From NCBI GenBank assembly GCA_036971715.1, contig JAVHJL010000002.1, forward strand, positions 2,574,501 through 2,638,500: 64,000 nt of DNA. The letters are read 5' to 3'. The DNA is from Arthrobotrys musiformis (taxonomy: Eukaryota > Ascomycota > Orbiliomycetes > Orbiliales > Orbiliaceae). The translations under genes and the position numbers were made by a program. Positions 47,901-59,409 of the stretch are shown here, piece after piece. Position 1 is the first letter of the stretch, and each line of letters starts with the position of its first letter. The notes beneath the pieces are model-generated. The model did not search any database, was not told the origin of the DNA, and saw only the letters and a program-made list of their open reading frames with translations.

Positions 47901-48849
47901 AATTGAAAACAACGGCCCAGACGCCAGAGAAAGGGAGTGCCGCCGCCCAAAGCGCCCAAAGCGAGTTGGATCTTATTGGCGGTACCAACGAAGACGACTT
48001 CACGGATGCCATGCAGCATATTCGTGAAAGAGAGCTACTTTACGGAGCCAAATCGCTCCTAGCTCGATTCGGACCGATGCTCACGGAAATATGCTCCGGT
48101 AATACAAACTACAAAGACGCCAACCTCCAAGCCACCGCAACCCTCTGCCTCGCCAAGTTCATGTGCGTCTCATCCGACTTTTGCGAAAACAATCTACCTC
48201 TATTGATCACCATCATGGAGAAATCTACAGATCCTATCATCAGGAGCAACGTAGTGATAGGACTGGGAGATATGGCGGTGTGCTTCAACCACCTGATCGA
48301 TGAAAACACCGATTTCTTATACCGTCGTTTGAACGATAAGGAGGCATCGGTGAAAAGGACATGCCTGATGACCCTGACATTCTTGATATTGGCTGGTCAG
48401 GTTAAAGTTAAGGGACAACTCGGGGAGATGGCGAAATGTTTGGAGGATCAAGATAAGGGAATTGCCGACTTGGCGAAGATGTTCTTCACCGAGTTGGCGA
48501 CGAAGGATAATGCGGTTTATAATCACTTTATCGACGTATTCTCGCTTCTTACCGCCGATCAGAATATTGAGGAGGAGTCGTTGAAGAGGATTGTGAAGTT
48601 CTTGACGTCGTTTATTGAGAAGGTATGGTCTACCCCTCTGGTTATCTTGGGAAATGCAATGACTAAAAGTAAATGTAGGACAAACATGCCAAACAACTAT
48701 CGGACAAGCTGGCGGCTCGTTTGGGACGTTGCGATACAGAACGACAATGGAACGATGTTGCGTATGCGCTTTCCCTCTTACCGCACAAGAACGAGGAAAT
48801 CCAAAAGGTCGTCGCTGCCGGGTTCAGGGTTGTCCAAGGCACGGCTTAA
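44983..48849 (+). CDS. cnd1: Condensin complex subunit 1 (Cnd1/Ycs4, CAP-D2)
   Basis: HEAT-repeat regulatory subunit of condensin, needed for mitotic chromosome compaction. Exons: 44983-45215, 45281-45789, 45853-46118, 46170-46360, 46422-46974, 47027-48622, 48679-48849; 3519 nt, 1172 residues (yeast Ycs4 1176). The first intron ends GCGCACAG at 45280, giving KSFSLIPG in frame. Landmarks: SYTLRCGIIEVCGNLI, NPYCRSRLMQVLSRLCDLEI, DKSSNVRRNAIKLLGRLV, RRYYMDAIRFINSLH, TDPIIRSNVVIGLGDMAVCF and DKEASVKRTCLMTLTFLIL (the Cnd1 signature HEAT pair), and the C-terminal exon DKHAKQLSDKLAARL then RQWNDVAYALSLLPHKNEE. Stop is at 48847. Confidence 0.97.
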
Positions 48850-49107
48850 TGTCATGATGAATATATGATTTCCGTTTTTTCCCTTAACGTTGGAGAGGGC
48901 GTTTTGTTCTTTAAATCTAGGGTATTGATTAAATCGATTGTTTGGAAAAGTCGGTGGCAATCTAGGTTCGACCGTTTTATATTCAAATGATATTATGACA
49001 AAGAAAAAAAACGCATAACGCATAGTATATCATATTCTAGGGTATATTAAATAAGAAGCCGCGAGTGTTCCGGGAGACTATTTTCTTCTCTTTCTATCGT
49101 TCATGAA

Positions 49108-49895
49108 TCAGTCGTTCGTGATCTCCATGTCCCCGTCCGCATCTATGTGGTCGTGATCGTGGTCATGGCCTCCCGAACCCTGGAGGGCATCGGCATTGCT
49201 CTTGAGGTACAAGACCAGCCTAAAAGCCGAGTTACCATTCAAATAGTACCTATGCAGTCTCTTGCTCCGAAGGAAACCAAGGTGTTCATAAAGCTTTATA
49301 GCACCGGTATTGGTTACTTCCGTCTCGAGGACGACCTATACCCCCAACCCAGAGAAGTTAACAACCCATCATTCATATAAAATTATAGAGAATGGGCGTA
49401 TAACAAACCTCATCCGCATTTCTGAGAATCATAGCATCAATAGCCATCTTGACGAGCTTTGTAGCCAGTCCTCTCCCCCTATATTCCTCCTTCACGACCA
49501 GCATGGCGATGTACCCTCTGTTCGCGCCATGTTCGCGATGTTTCTCGAGTTTGCAGATGACGACGCCGATGAGGTGTTCGCCGTCTAGTGCCTATTTTAT
49601 TTCATAAGATTTTTTATTAATATCTTGCTTTTTTATTTCTTATCAAAAATAACAGTTATGGTATAGAAAGAGAAAATATAATTATATCAAGTGAGGCTAT
49701 CAGGCGCAGGGGAGGGTGAGCGGGGGGGGGTTTTACAAGGTAACACAAATCCCCCCACTGATGCAGGAAATAGCGGTAGACGTAGATACTATAAGGCTCC
49801 GACAGGCCGTCAGATATAAGAGACCGAAGGGCCTCGAGGTGAGGAGTTGTCTTTTCGTTTTCGAAAGCTTTGAAAGTGATGTTATCGGCCTCCAT
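49108..49895 (-). CDS. naa30: N-alpha-acetyltransferase 30 (NatC catalytic subunit, Mak3)
   Basis: Naa30 acetylates N-termini beginning Met-hydrophobic, with Naa35 and Naa38. Exons: 49737-49895, 49409-49591, 49108-49335; 570 nt, 189 residues. The GNAT fold shows SEPYSIYVYRYFLHQWGDLC, the acetyl-CoA loop in EEYRGRGLATKLV (RGRGLA at 91-96), and VVLETEVTNTGAIKLYEHLG, then FLRSKRLHRYYLNGNSAFRL, all diagnostic for Naa30. The tail is GGHDHDHDHIDADGDMEITN, an alternating His/Asp stretch not typical of the family. Intron 1 includes a run of G/C (49721-49730). It converges on cnd1 with 258 nt between stop codons. Confidence 0.95.
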
Positions 49896-50667
49896 GGCCC
49901 TGTTGTGGTTTTTTTTTTTTTTTGTCTAGGCGCGATAAGGGTGTTCACATGTGCTCTGCGCCTTCGCGGCGGGTTGGTTTGGCGGGGAGGGATTTTGGTC
50001 GGGATGGGTAGGGAAGTCGTGCGGGTTGGCTTGAGCTCGCGAGGATATTGAGATCCGAACTGATTGGGTGGGAGACAACGCAGATATTCCGTTGAATTTA
50101 CAGGTCCTGGGATATTGGTTTTATATGGTATATGGGGGTACCTGTTACACGTAGCTGTAGGGCTATCGAGTTTGGAAAACAAGATTTAGTAATTGAAATA
50201 TGGCATATCTTTGGCTTTCGACCTTTTCAATGAGAGAAGAATAATGATCAAGGTCAACTGGGTACACCAATATACCATTTAAAACTAGATCCAGATCTAG
50301 ACCTGGTCCAACGTTCACACCTGCACAGCATCTACCCAGTTGGAAGCCAAATATCAAAGTTAGAGATTCAATAAACCCGAATCTGGGTGCTCATGAAATT
50401 GAATCATAGTACTAACTAGTACTACTACCTAGGTACTACCTATTTACTCCGCCATTCAATTGCAAATAACACAAACGAGGAAAGAAAACATAAAAAAGTT
50501 GCTTCATTAATAGGAAATAAATATTCATAGCTCCCCTCACAGTGATAGGAACGCTTCTTCCTTCCTTAAGACGTCTTGGTCGAAAACCCTATGTACTAAA
50601 ATGAACACCTAGAGGTATTCAAAATCACCGATTCCCCTCCTCAAGAAAGGAAAAGAAGGAAAAAAAT
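49896..50667. other. naa30 upstream / met17 downstream region
   Basis: Includes a T14-15 run at about 49909-49923 and one TACCTAGGTA palindrome at 50426. No gene is supported. Confidence 0.5.
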
Positions 50668-52946
50668 TTAAACCGACAAGCCGGCAACAGCCTTCTCAGC
50701 GTCACCAACAACGTTGGCGGCGGAGGCATCACCACCAGTGCTTGGGGTTCCTGCCTTAGCGAAAGCTTGCTGTGATTTTGAGAGAATGATCAGTAAAGGT
50801 ACACTTCTGGGTCTTGATTCTATAGTGCGAAAGGGGCTTACCTCGAAGTCGTGGATGATATCATCGATATGCTCGATACCGACGCTGACTCTGATGAGAT
50901 CGGGAGTGACACCAGAGGCGATTTGCTCCTCCTTGGTCAACTGGGTGTGTGTAGTGGCAGTAGGGCTGATGACGAGAGTCCTATTTTTTATGATACCGTT
51001 AGTACTTGGAGGCTACACACTTTGCTTCCGATGACCGAGCATTTAGTAAACGCTACTTACTTGGCGTCTCCGACACTATATGAAAAAAGGGGATTAGTAT
51101 ATTTGAGAACGTCTAGATGTGAGTTGACGGAATGAAAACATACTTGGCAAGGTTCGATGCGAGCTGGAGGTTATCGACGAGAATACGGCCAGCGTCTTCT
51201 CCTCCCTTGATACCGAACGAAAGGACACCACCGTATCCTCTGGCTGGGTCGAGGTACTTCTTGGCGTTTCCGTGGGATGGATGGCTTTCTAGACCAACAT
51301 ACGAAACCCAGGAGCTAAACGATTAAATGAGTTTCGTCAGTTCATCATATCCTTCAAGGGATACCGTGGCTTAGAAATCTTACACTGATTCGTGCTTCTC
51401 GAGCCACTTAGCAAGCGCAAGAGCATTGCTGGAGTGTCTCTCAACACGGAGTGAGAGAGTCTCGAGACCAGTAATCAACAAGAAGGCACCGAATGGGTTC
51501 AATGCGGCTCCGAGATCACGGAGAACATCGACTCTAACTCTGATGGCATAAGAGATTGGGCCGAAGGTCTTCCAGAAGTTAAGGCCGTGGTAACCTGGTG
51601 CGGGGTCGGTGAATTGTGGGAATCGGTCGTAGTTCTTGCCCCAGTCGAACTTTCCGGAGTCGACAATGACACCAGCGATTGCTGAAAAGTTGAACAAGAC
51701 ATGGTTAGTATAAGCAAACCCATTGAAGTGGTTAGGAGGCGGAAGATTCTTGAAACTTACTGTTTCCGTGTCCGCCAATCCATTTTGTGGCAGAGTGAAC
51801 AACGATATCAGCACCGTGCTCAATTGGTCTGATCAGGTAACCACCAGCACCGAAGGTATTGTCGACGACTTTAAAACAATTATTAGTAAACGCTATCTTG
51901 AACACCATAAGCCGGTCAGGGCATACCAAGTGGAATTCCGGCAGCGTGAGCAATATCGGCAATGGCTTGGATATCTGGGATGTTGTATTTCGGGTTTCCG
52001 ATGGATTCGATGTATACAGCCTTGGTCTTGCTGTCGATGGCGGCGGCGATATCCTCTGGTTTGTCTCCGTTGACAAACTTGACATTAATTCCTGCGCGCC
52101 AGAAGAGTTGCAAGGGTTAGCGCATCGTTTCACAGGGTACCAAAATTTAGGCTTATTTTATGGCTCACCTAATCTTGGGAAGAGAACCTTGAATTGATTG
52201 TAAGTTCCTGTGATAATACGATTATTAGGATGTGGAATTTATAGTCTTCGGATTGCTATCTCATACCGCCGTAGAGGAAGGATGTCGAGACAATGTTATC
52301 ACCGGCATGGGCCTGGGCAAGAGTGTTAGTCCACCGTTATACAAATGTTTAAGCGGGAATAAGAGCCTTACCAAAGCAAAGATAGCCATAGCCTGGGCGG
52401 ATTGACCGCTGGATGCAGCCTATTCCATATTTTGTCAACAAGATCCATCCCGAGGTCCCAAGTAAACCAGGACTAGAGTACGTACGACAGCAGCAACACC
52501 ACCCTCGAGAGCAGCGATTCTCTTCTCGAACACATCAACAGTTGGGTTCATGATTCTGGAGTAGATGTTTCCGAACTCCTGGAGGGCGAATAGACGCGCG
52601 CCATGGGCGGAATCATTGAAAACGAAAGACTATCGTAGTTTAACATTAGCGTCCCCCAATATCTCGAGATTCGGTAGAATGAACATACTGTCGAGGCATA
52701 GATTGGGACGGCTTTGAAAATTTAGATCCAAAAGTTAACCTATCGATGAAAACACTATCGGGGTAATGTATATCGGTAATACCTCGGGCCTTGGTAGTTG
52801 GGTCTGGCTCCTGACTATATCAAACCACACATCATTAGCATCTACAGGTTGTTCCGAGCGAGCAAGGACTAGCCCTTGAACCGTGGAACTCCTTACCCAG
52901 CGTGGAGCTGCAAAGTCTCAAACTTTGGCTTGTATTCTTCAGTCAT
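50668..52946 (-). CDS. met17: O-acetylhomoserine sulfhydrylase (PLP enzyme)
   Basis: Condenses O-acetylhomoserine with sulfide to homocysteine in sulfur assimilation. Fourteen exons: 52897-52946, 52783-52814, 52689-52711, 52486-52629, 52372-52419, 52267-52312, 52169-52207, 51927-52091, 51761-51868, 51384-51681, 51144-51314, 51061-51075, 50842-50980, 50668-50769; 1380 nt, 459 residues. Two exons are tiny (23 and 15 nt), but both keep frame and restore ARAVPIYAST and ANVGDAKTLVISPTATTH. Cys/Met-metabolism PLP motifs: ASSGQSAQAM, YGGTYNQF, GNPKYNIPDI, VVDNTFGAGGYLIRP, and SATKWIGGHG with the Schiff-base Lys211. The start MTEEYKPKFETLQLHAGQEP is canonical. Fourteen exons is unusual for this gene in filamentous ascomycetes. 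Confidence 0.97.
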
Positions 52947-54851
52947 TTTGAATGATTAATCGGGTATGTATCCGAAAGGGTATCAAGTATTTGGTGCAAA
53001 GAAGAATCTAATCGAGGTGAGGGTTTGGTTAGAATTCTGCGTTGATACGGCAAAAAATGCAACAGAGTATCCTTTCGTTGATGTTGAAGCGCAAGTTCAA
53101 AGCATGAAAAGGAATCAAATCTTGTACTGAAATGTTTATCAAATATATTGTGATAAGGATGTAGTTTGTACCACCCCTCATTTGTATCTGTATTTGATAG
53201 ACGTTTGGGGCGCTAAGATAGTAATTCAAGTGGCCTGAGGGGCCCGGATGCAGGTAGCATGCTATACACTATCGAAATTGCGCGATAGATTCGAAGGAAA
53301 CTTTCGCGAAACTAGATATAAATGACGTAGCCCGATGCACACACATCGGAAAAACCTCTTGGTGGGGAGATGAGGCACCGGATTACATGCAATAAGAGCA
53401 CATATGTATTTTAAAATTTTTTTATTGTTTGAAGCAAAGAATAAGGCTTTTGTACGACCGTAGCACAGCGCCGGAACCGAAAGGGAAAGCTTGAACGACC
53501 GGCGAGTTTTTTCTCTCTCTCTTTTCACTCACATTAAAAAAGAAAACTCGAGTCGCACTAGTGATAATTTCTCTGGAGAAAAACGGCGCAAAAACGAGAT
53601 TTTAGATAGGAACTAACGGACAATCGTCAGGAGGATGAGGGGCAGGTATTGCGAAATGAAAGTCGCAGAGAGAGGAGGGGCGCGGGGCTTATATAACTTG
53701 AACCCATCGAGCCATCGGGGACCCCCCAAAGGACCGACGGGCTGTTAGCTCGAGGAATCCTTTCAAAAATTTCACAAAAGAGAGACAATCTCAGGAAAGA
53801 ATTGGCATAGTATCATGCCATGTTCAGGGTACAGAGACATATTCTGACATCCGATGCGGAGACCTGGAGCGCAGTTTGTCACTGAAGTCGTCCCATCGTG
53901 GAGGTCGCAGAGCTTCTTTTTTCGAAGATTTCCAATTGCAGATGCTTTTGTGGACGCCGAAGTCAATCACGCCATCGATATAGCCTTTTTCGCCTTGGTT
54001 AAAACCGCTGGTTCGGCAAGAAAAACCAACCAACAGGGCTGGCCAGGCCCGGGGTGATTATGTAAAGGGACCATCCCGTCTGCCGTGGAGAGTAACTATT
54101 AAAAATAGGAATTGCTCTTTGGCCCCGCACTGTCTCTTTAGTTTAAGTTAGGTACTTGTTATATAAGGATGTTAAGTACAGTGGATGTCGACCCCCGCAT
54201 GGGAGCCGGCGGGAAGGGAAGGGTGGATGTGCAAGTGTTTGATATTTGATATTTCCAATGCAATGCAAGTGCAAGTACACTGCTGGTGCTGCTGCTGCTG
54301 CCGGGTTGGTCTGGTCTGGCCGGTGCCTGAGAAGAAAGCTGCTGTGTTGCCCACAGACAGTTACGTGCGCACAGTTTTGGCTCGACCCGAATTCCCCACA
54401 CCATAGCAAACCAAACTCTCGATCTGATCTCTGGCAAACCCCAACCAACCTTCCCACCATCCAACCAGATCCATTGGAACCACCCAGCTCCCCGTCCTGC
54501 TTAGAATCCAAGCTTCAAAGGTACGTCCCTGAGCTCCATATATCCCTCTTGAGTCTTGGTCACGCGTTTTTTTGCTTGTAATTTCTGTTTTTCCAGCTGT
54601 TATTTCCGGGGTTTTGTTCCTTGCGGTACCCCTCATTTTTTCCCTCTTTCAACTTGTCCCGCGTGTCGCCAGTCTGGATACCACCCTCCCGAGAAGGTAC
54701 CTCACAGACACGCGAACTCGAACATGCCAAAAGATGAAAAATAAAAAGTAAAAAACTAAGAAAGAAGAGTGTGTGCTAACCCTCGTTATTGTCTCTTCGA
54801 TCAATAGCACGTGTTTTATTATTCGCTCTCAAATACAAACCCGCAAACAAC
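52947..54851. other. Divergent met17/chz1 intergenic region
   Basis: About 1.9 kb, with CTG/GCTGCTG triplets at 54280-54300 and a CACGTG E-box at 54808-54813 inside the probable chz1 5' UTR. No frame is supported. Cbf1-type sites near met17 itself were not noticed. Confidence 0.5.
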
Positions 54852-55366
54852 ATGTCTACATACGACGACGCCATGGATACCACTCCTGATAAGGGCAAAG
54901 GCAAGCTCCAGGACGATTCCATTGCCAACCCCACCGAAGAAGATTCCTCGGAGGAAGAAGAAGAGGAGACCTTCGATGAACATGTGCGTCTATCCCCTTT
55001 CCATCCAATTGACTGGGTAATACCTAGTTAAGACTAAGGAACATTCCTTTGCTAATGTCGTCTATCATGGGGAAACAGACATTGCCAGAAGGTACTTGAA
55101 AGAAACGTCCCACCCTCACCCTTTATACGGCCTCCCGTTGACAAAGTTTTCTCTTTTCTTAACCCATCATAGACGAAGTCGAACACGACACCCTAGAGAC
55201 AATCAATACCGAAAACATCGTTTCTGGCGGTCGTACTCGTACCAAGGCCCCAATCAACTACGCCGAGGTCGACCAAACCGGTCTCGACGATGATGACGAT
55301 GAGGATGATGACTTCCAGGAGAAGCCAGCCCAAGATGACGAGGATCCCGATAGGATGGAACAATGA
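54852..55366 (+). CDS. chz1: Histone H2A.Z-H2B chaperone Chz1
   Basis: Chz1 is a small, largely disordered nuclear chaperone that delivers H2A.Z-H2B to SWR1. Exons: 54852-54983, 55079-55091, 55173-55366; 339 nt, 112 residues, the right size. The acidic N-terminus is EEDSSEEEEEETFDEH. The 13-nt middle exon codes TLPE plus one base. The conserved Chz motif follows: ETINTENIVSGGRTRTKAPI then NYAEV, matching the family pattern LEEID-NII-GRRTRGK-IDYA. The tail is Asp/Glu-rich. Frame and motif both require the 13-nt exon. The first intron donor is GTGCGT. Confidence 0.88.
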
Positions 55367-56196
55367 GGCAATCTACCATGACTCCCATTCAGGTTCTTTA
55401 AATTGAACAAGTGGTGCATTGTAGCTTCTCTCAGTCTTTTGTTTCTCTTGGTCTTTCCTTCCTCCTGGGAATACATTCAATCGTCTCCAACCCGCTTTTC
55501 TAGAACACTTTTATCTTCAAAAGGCGCAAAACTGGGTACAATGTTGTGACCTTCTTCTTTAGCGCGAGCATTGTCCATCTTATCTCCTGTTTCTTTTCTT
55601 TTCTTTCTTTTTCTTTTTCTATTACTATTATTATCACAAAGTATCTTTATTTTAAGAGAAGAAGGAGGGGTAAGAATCAATGCAAATGGGAAAACGGAAA
55701 GGATTCAATGTGCAAGCTTCTACATACACGTGCATAGCGATTAACTCTCAACAAGAAAAAAAAAGAACCTTTTCTAAGACTTCCTCACTCCTGTTTACTG
55801 ATGTCACGAATGGGGAAGATGAGAATGTACTTTTACTCACATCGATAAAAGGCGATCATAAAAACCAAAATGGCAAATGAAATAATTCTCATAACCTCCC
55901 ATTTTATTCTTCCGTCCCCCATCCATTCGTCTCTTGTCGGTTTTATGTTATGCGGCTGCGTTGGCCTTACATAATCGCGCGGCTCCGAACCACAGACGAC
56001 GTGACCAAGCATTCCAAGCCAATTAAACCGGCAGCCAGCCCGCTTTAACTCCAGGCCAGCTTGCAACGCGCGCCGCTGTGAACAAGGCCCCTTCATACTT
56101 CCTCCAGAAGCTCAACATCGAAATCTCCATCGAAGGCCCCAACCTCGAAAATAAAAAATAAAAAATAAAAAAAACTAAAAACCACCATATGCCTAG
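55367..56196. other. chz1/bet1 intergenic region
   Basis: chz1 3' UTR, AT-rich to about 55880, then bet1 upstream sequence with AAAATAAAAAATAAAA repeats at 56147-56172. No additional gene. Confidence 0.5.
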
Positions 56197-57178
56197 ATGA
56201 CTTCCAGGTACCAAAATACCATGCCCCCCTCCGCAGAAGCTCATAATTCCAAATCAACAAATGACTGACTAAACCACCCTTGAGCACGTGTGTGGGAACA
56301 CTAGGTACGGAGGTCTCCATCAGCGCGATGGTCGGCCTGCAGCAGGAGGTTACGACGACTACGACTCCGGGTCTGGATTAGGAGTCCCCACGGGTGGATA
56401 TCGTCCGGCGACACCGAATAGCAGGTCTCTATTTTAATCCCGCCCGCCACCGATACGGACTGTTCACCAGGAAAGGAGTTGCATGGGCTAATACTTTGTC
56501 GGTGTATTTTTTCGGAGGAGGGCGATAGGGGACAATACAGCCATGCCGTACTCGATGAATTAGAGTCGCAGAATGATGCAGCAATCGAGGCTATGAGTGC
56601 CAAAGTGCGGATGTTGAAGGATGTATGCAACCCTCCTCTCCTCTCCTTTCCCTTGTAGCTACCCCCTAGCTATCCATCAAGCTAGCCACCTGCAGGGGGT
56701 GATCTTTGTCAGCCATCTGCAATCGGTATCGGTATCGCATTGTCTTTTATCTAAATATACACCATATTCTGTGGGGAAATTAAGAAAAACCCGCTAACCA
56801 GCTGCTATTTTGTCCTCCCCCAACCAGATAACAACAGCAATTGGCGTCGACGTCAGAGATTCAACTACAATGATCAATTCAATGGTAAGGCTGAAAATCC
56901 CTGCCCCTCTTCCACCTTATCCACTTTCCCCGCCATCATCAGACCTACCGGAACAAAAAGGATCTATTTGGAATTCAGTTTTGCTAACCAATCTTCACTT
57001 TTGTCCCCCTTCTTCGCGGCGTTTCTAGAACGATACCTTCGAAAACACACGGTTCAAACTTCGCGGAACGATGAATAGAATGCTACGTATGGCCGAAAAG
57101 ACAGGAGTAGGCTGGAAGACATGGCTTGCGTTTTTCGGCGCCGTATCTCTGCTGTTTTGGTACGTTTGGTTGTTTTAG
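56197..57178 (+). CDS. bet1: ER-Golgi SNARE Bet1 (Qc-SNARE)
   Basis: Bet1 works with Sed5, Bos1 and Sec22 in ER-to-Golgi vesicle fusion. Exons: 56197-56207, 56305-56424, 56529-56622, 56828-56884, 57029-57178; 432 nt, 143 residues. The first exon (11 nt) codes MTSR across the junction; then YGGLHQRDGRPAAGGYDDYD, a Gly-rich segment, SRGQYSHAVLDELESQNDAA, the SNARE helix VRMLKDITTAIGVDVRDSTT and MINSMNDTFENTRFKLRGTM, and a C-terminal anchor WLAFFGAVSLLFWYVWLF. The acceptor at 56528 (GATAG) was chosen because it alone joins SRGQYS in frame. Donor GTCTCT of intron 2 is weak, so that junction is slightly uncertain. Confidence 0.92.
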
Positions 57179-58255
57179 AGACCGGTATACATACCCCCTG
57201 GGGGCAAAAAGTTTCTATTCTACCATCACTTCTTTCGACTTCTTTGTTATTGTTTCGTTTGGAATTCTTTTGTGATTTTAGCTTCCCGGGGTTTGGAAAT
57301 TTTGTAATGGGCGTCCCTGAGGGGGGTACCGCGAAGTATGAGTATTGGTTGTAATATTAGAGGGATTGGTATATCTATACACCTGCAGATTCTTTGCCTT
57401 TCGGTAGGCTCCACTTGCTTGACGGATTTCGTATCACCGTATGATTCGTAGACATGGCCTAGAATCCGGATATTTGGTCATGCCGTCCTTTTCGGCTTAT
57501 AGCCGTACATCTGGATATATAGGTACCTGTGTAGGTATGGTGTACTCAAGTAAGGACTGCTATATATAGCGCTAGAGCAGGTGATAGGCACTCAGAAGGT
57601 ATGAATCTAGGTACTTTGTATAGCATCTGGCTCAAGGGTATATTCGGTCACAGTCGAATACCTAGGGTACTATCATAAAAATCCTAAATTCCATCAAAAA
57701 GTAACATACAGAATACATATCAAAAGAAACATCCAGGAAGCACAGCTTAGTCCAATTTAACGCAGCAAAGAGCAGAAGAGGAAGATCAATAAACCTCGCC
57801 GGAGCACCCTTGTAAGGAAACAAAGAAAAAGGGAAGGGAAGAGAAAAAAGAAAGAAAGAAGCCTAGAATACAATATAAAGTGTAAGGGGATCTCTTAAAG
57901 GGGCGAATTGGAATAATTGCATCCATCGATTCTCGTCGTCGTTCTTATTCTTATTCTCATTCTCGTTTCTCTCTTATCATTCCCTGTCCAAAAAACTAAA
58001 AACGAGGCATCTAGTGTTATCTCCAAAGAAAAAAAAAAGTAAAAAAAAAAAAAAACTCCAGTAACTCTCAAAGGCTGGGGGAATAAAAACGAAGATATGA
58101 AGTGTGTGGTGTTTAAACGGTTCAACAATCGATTGTTTGAAGGATGATGCTTTAATCCGCCTTTCCCTCTTATTCGCTTCCCTTCTCGCATAAAGTACAT
58201 AGAAAGGCCCGTCTTTTCTTCTTTTCTTCTTTTCTTTCTCTTTTTATTTCCTTCT
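57179..58255. other. Convergent bet1/ypt31 spacer
   Basis: About 1.1 kb, AT-rich with A runs (58028-58055). Contains near copies of the CCTAGGTA motif (57605, 57660). No gene is supported. Confidence 0.5.
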
Positions 58256-59409
58256 TTAGCAGCACTTGCCACCGCTTTGGTCATTCTTCGGCTGGTCGGA
58301 CAGAGGAATACCGCGGTCCGGGATGGAGCCGCCGGACTCGTTCTCCGGCAGCACCTTACTGGAGACGATTCGGTAGATTTCTAAACGAAAAGAGAGAGAG
58401 AGAGAAAGAACGATTGGTTAGTTGAAACGGCCTATGTAGATCTTGGCGCGATGAGTTGGGGTGTTTTACCTGTCAGGATGTTCTGGAATGCAAGCTCGAC
58501 GTTCGAGGCGTCGAGAGCAGATGTTTCGATGAACGACAAGTGATTTTCAGCTGCAAAAACAGTCAGAATAGTTCAAGATCTCATAGGGTCTTCCCCTCTT
58601 TAGACTGCGAAACAGAAAAACTAACCGGCAAAGGCCTTGGCTTCATCCGTAGTAACAGCTCGAAGGTGCCTCAAATCGCTCTTGTTCCCGACAAGCATGA
58701 TGACAATGTTTGAGTCGGCATGATCTCTAAGCTCCTTCAACCATCTGGTGACATTCTCATAGGTGATATGCTTGGAGATGTCGTAGACTAGAAGGGCGCC
58801 TACAGCGCCACGGTAGTAAGCCGAGGTAATAGCACGGTAGCGTTCCTGACCAGCTGTATCCCAGATCTGTGCCTTGATGGTTTTCGAGTCAACTTGAATG
58901 GATCGTGTGGCGAATTCGACACCGATGGTGGACTTGGAGTCCATGTTGAACTCATTTCGGGTGAAACGGCTGAGAAGGTTAGATTTACCGACTCCCGAAT
59001 CCCCGATGAGGACGACTGTAGAGGTAGCGTAGTTAGTATTCACAGTCGCTAAAACCTTCGGTTCATGGAAGGAACGTGGGAATGTGGTCACGGATGACTC
59101 GAGGGGTTGCCACGAGGCGCAGAGGTTGTGGAAGTAGAGGAAGGGGGCATGAGCTTATGCCGGTTTCAGGCGAATGAGGGGGGGGTTTAAGGTCGAGTAA
59201 AAAGTACCTTTGAACAAGAACTAAAAACCAGTAAGAAGCAAGCGTTAGTCATAAAGCAGCTATGTGAGTTTGCAGCCTCTGTGAAGCGGAGATGGGGTGG
59301 GGCGACATCATGGTTGATCGTGAAGAAGCTCTACCGTCGCTGGCACCTCAACCAAGGCACGAGGGAAAGAATGGAAGGAGGCACATACATCATATTCGTC
59401 GCTCGCCAT
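58256..59409 (-). CDS. ypt31: Rab11-type GTPase (Ypt31/Ypt3)
   Basis: Rab GTPase of late Golgi and recycling traffic. Exons: 59389-59409, 59208-59220, 58626-59015, 58470-58550, 58256-58380; 630 nt, 209 residues. The start is MASDEYDFLFKVVLIG; the 13-nt second exon codes FLFK plus one base. P-loop GDSGVGKS (16-23), effector TIGVEFATRSI, WDTAGQERYRAITSAYYRGA, NKSD and ETSAL are all present; RFTRNEFN and SAYYRGAVGALLVYDI are Rab11-specific. The C-terminus ends GGKCC for double geranylgeranylation. The open frame above 59015 that starts MTTFPRSF is intron read-through. Certain identification. Confidence 0.98.

Noticed and set aside
58621..59091. 156-residue frame starting MTTFPRSF for the Rab gene
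   Set aside because: The first 26 residues are intron read-through; the true N-terminus MASDEYDFLFK is spliced from two upstream exons.
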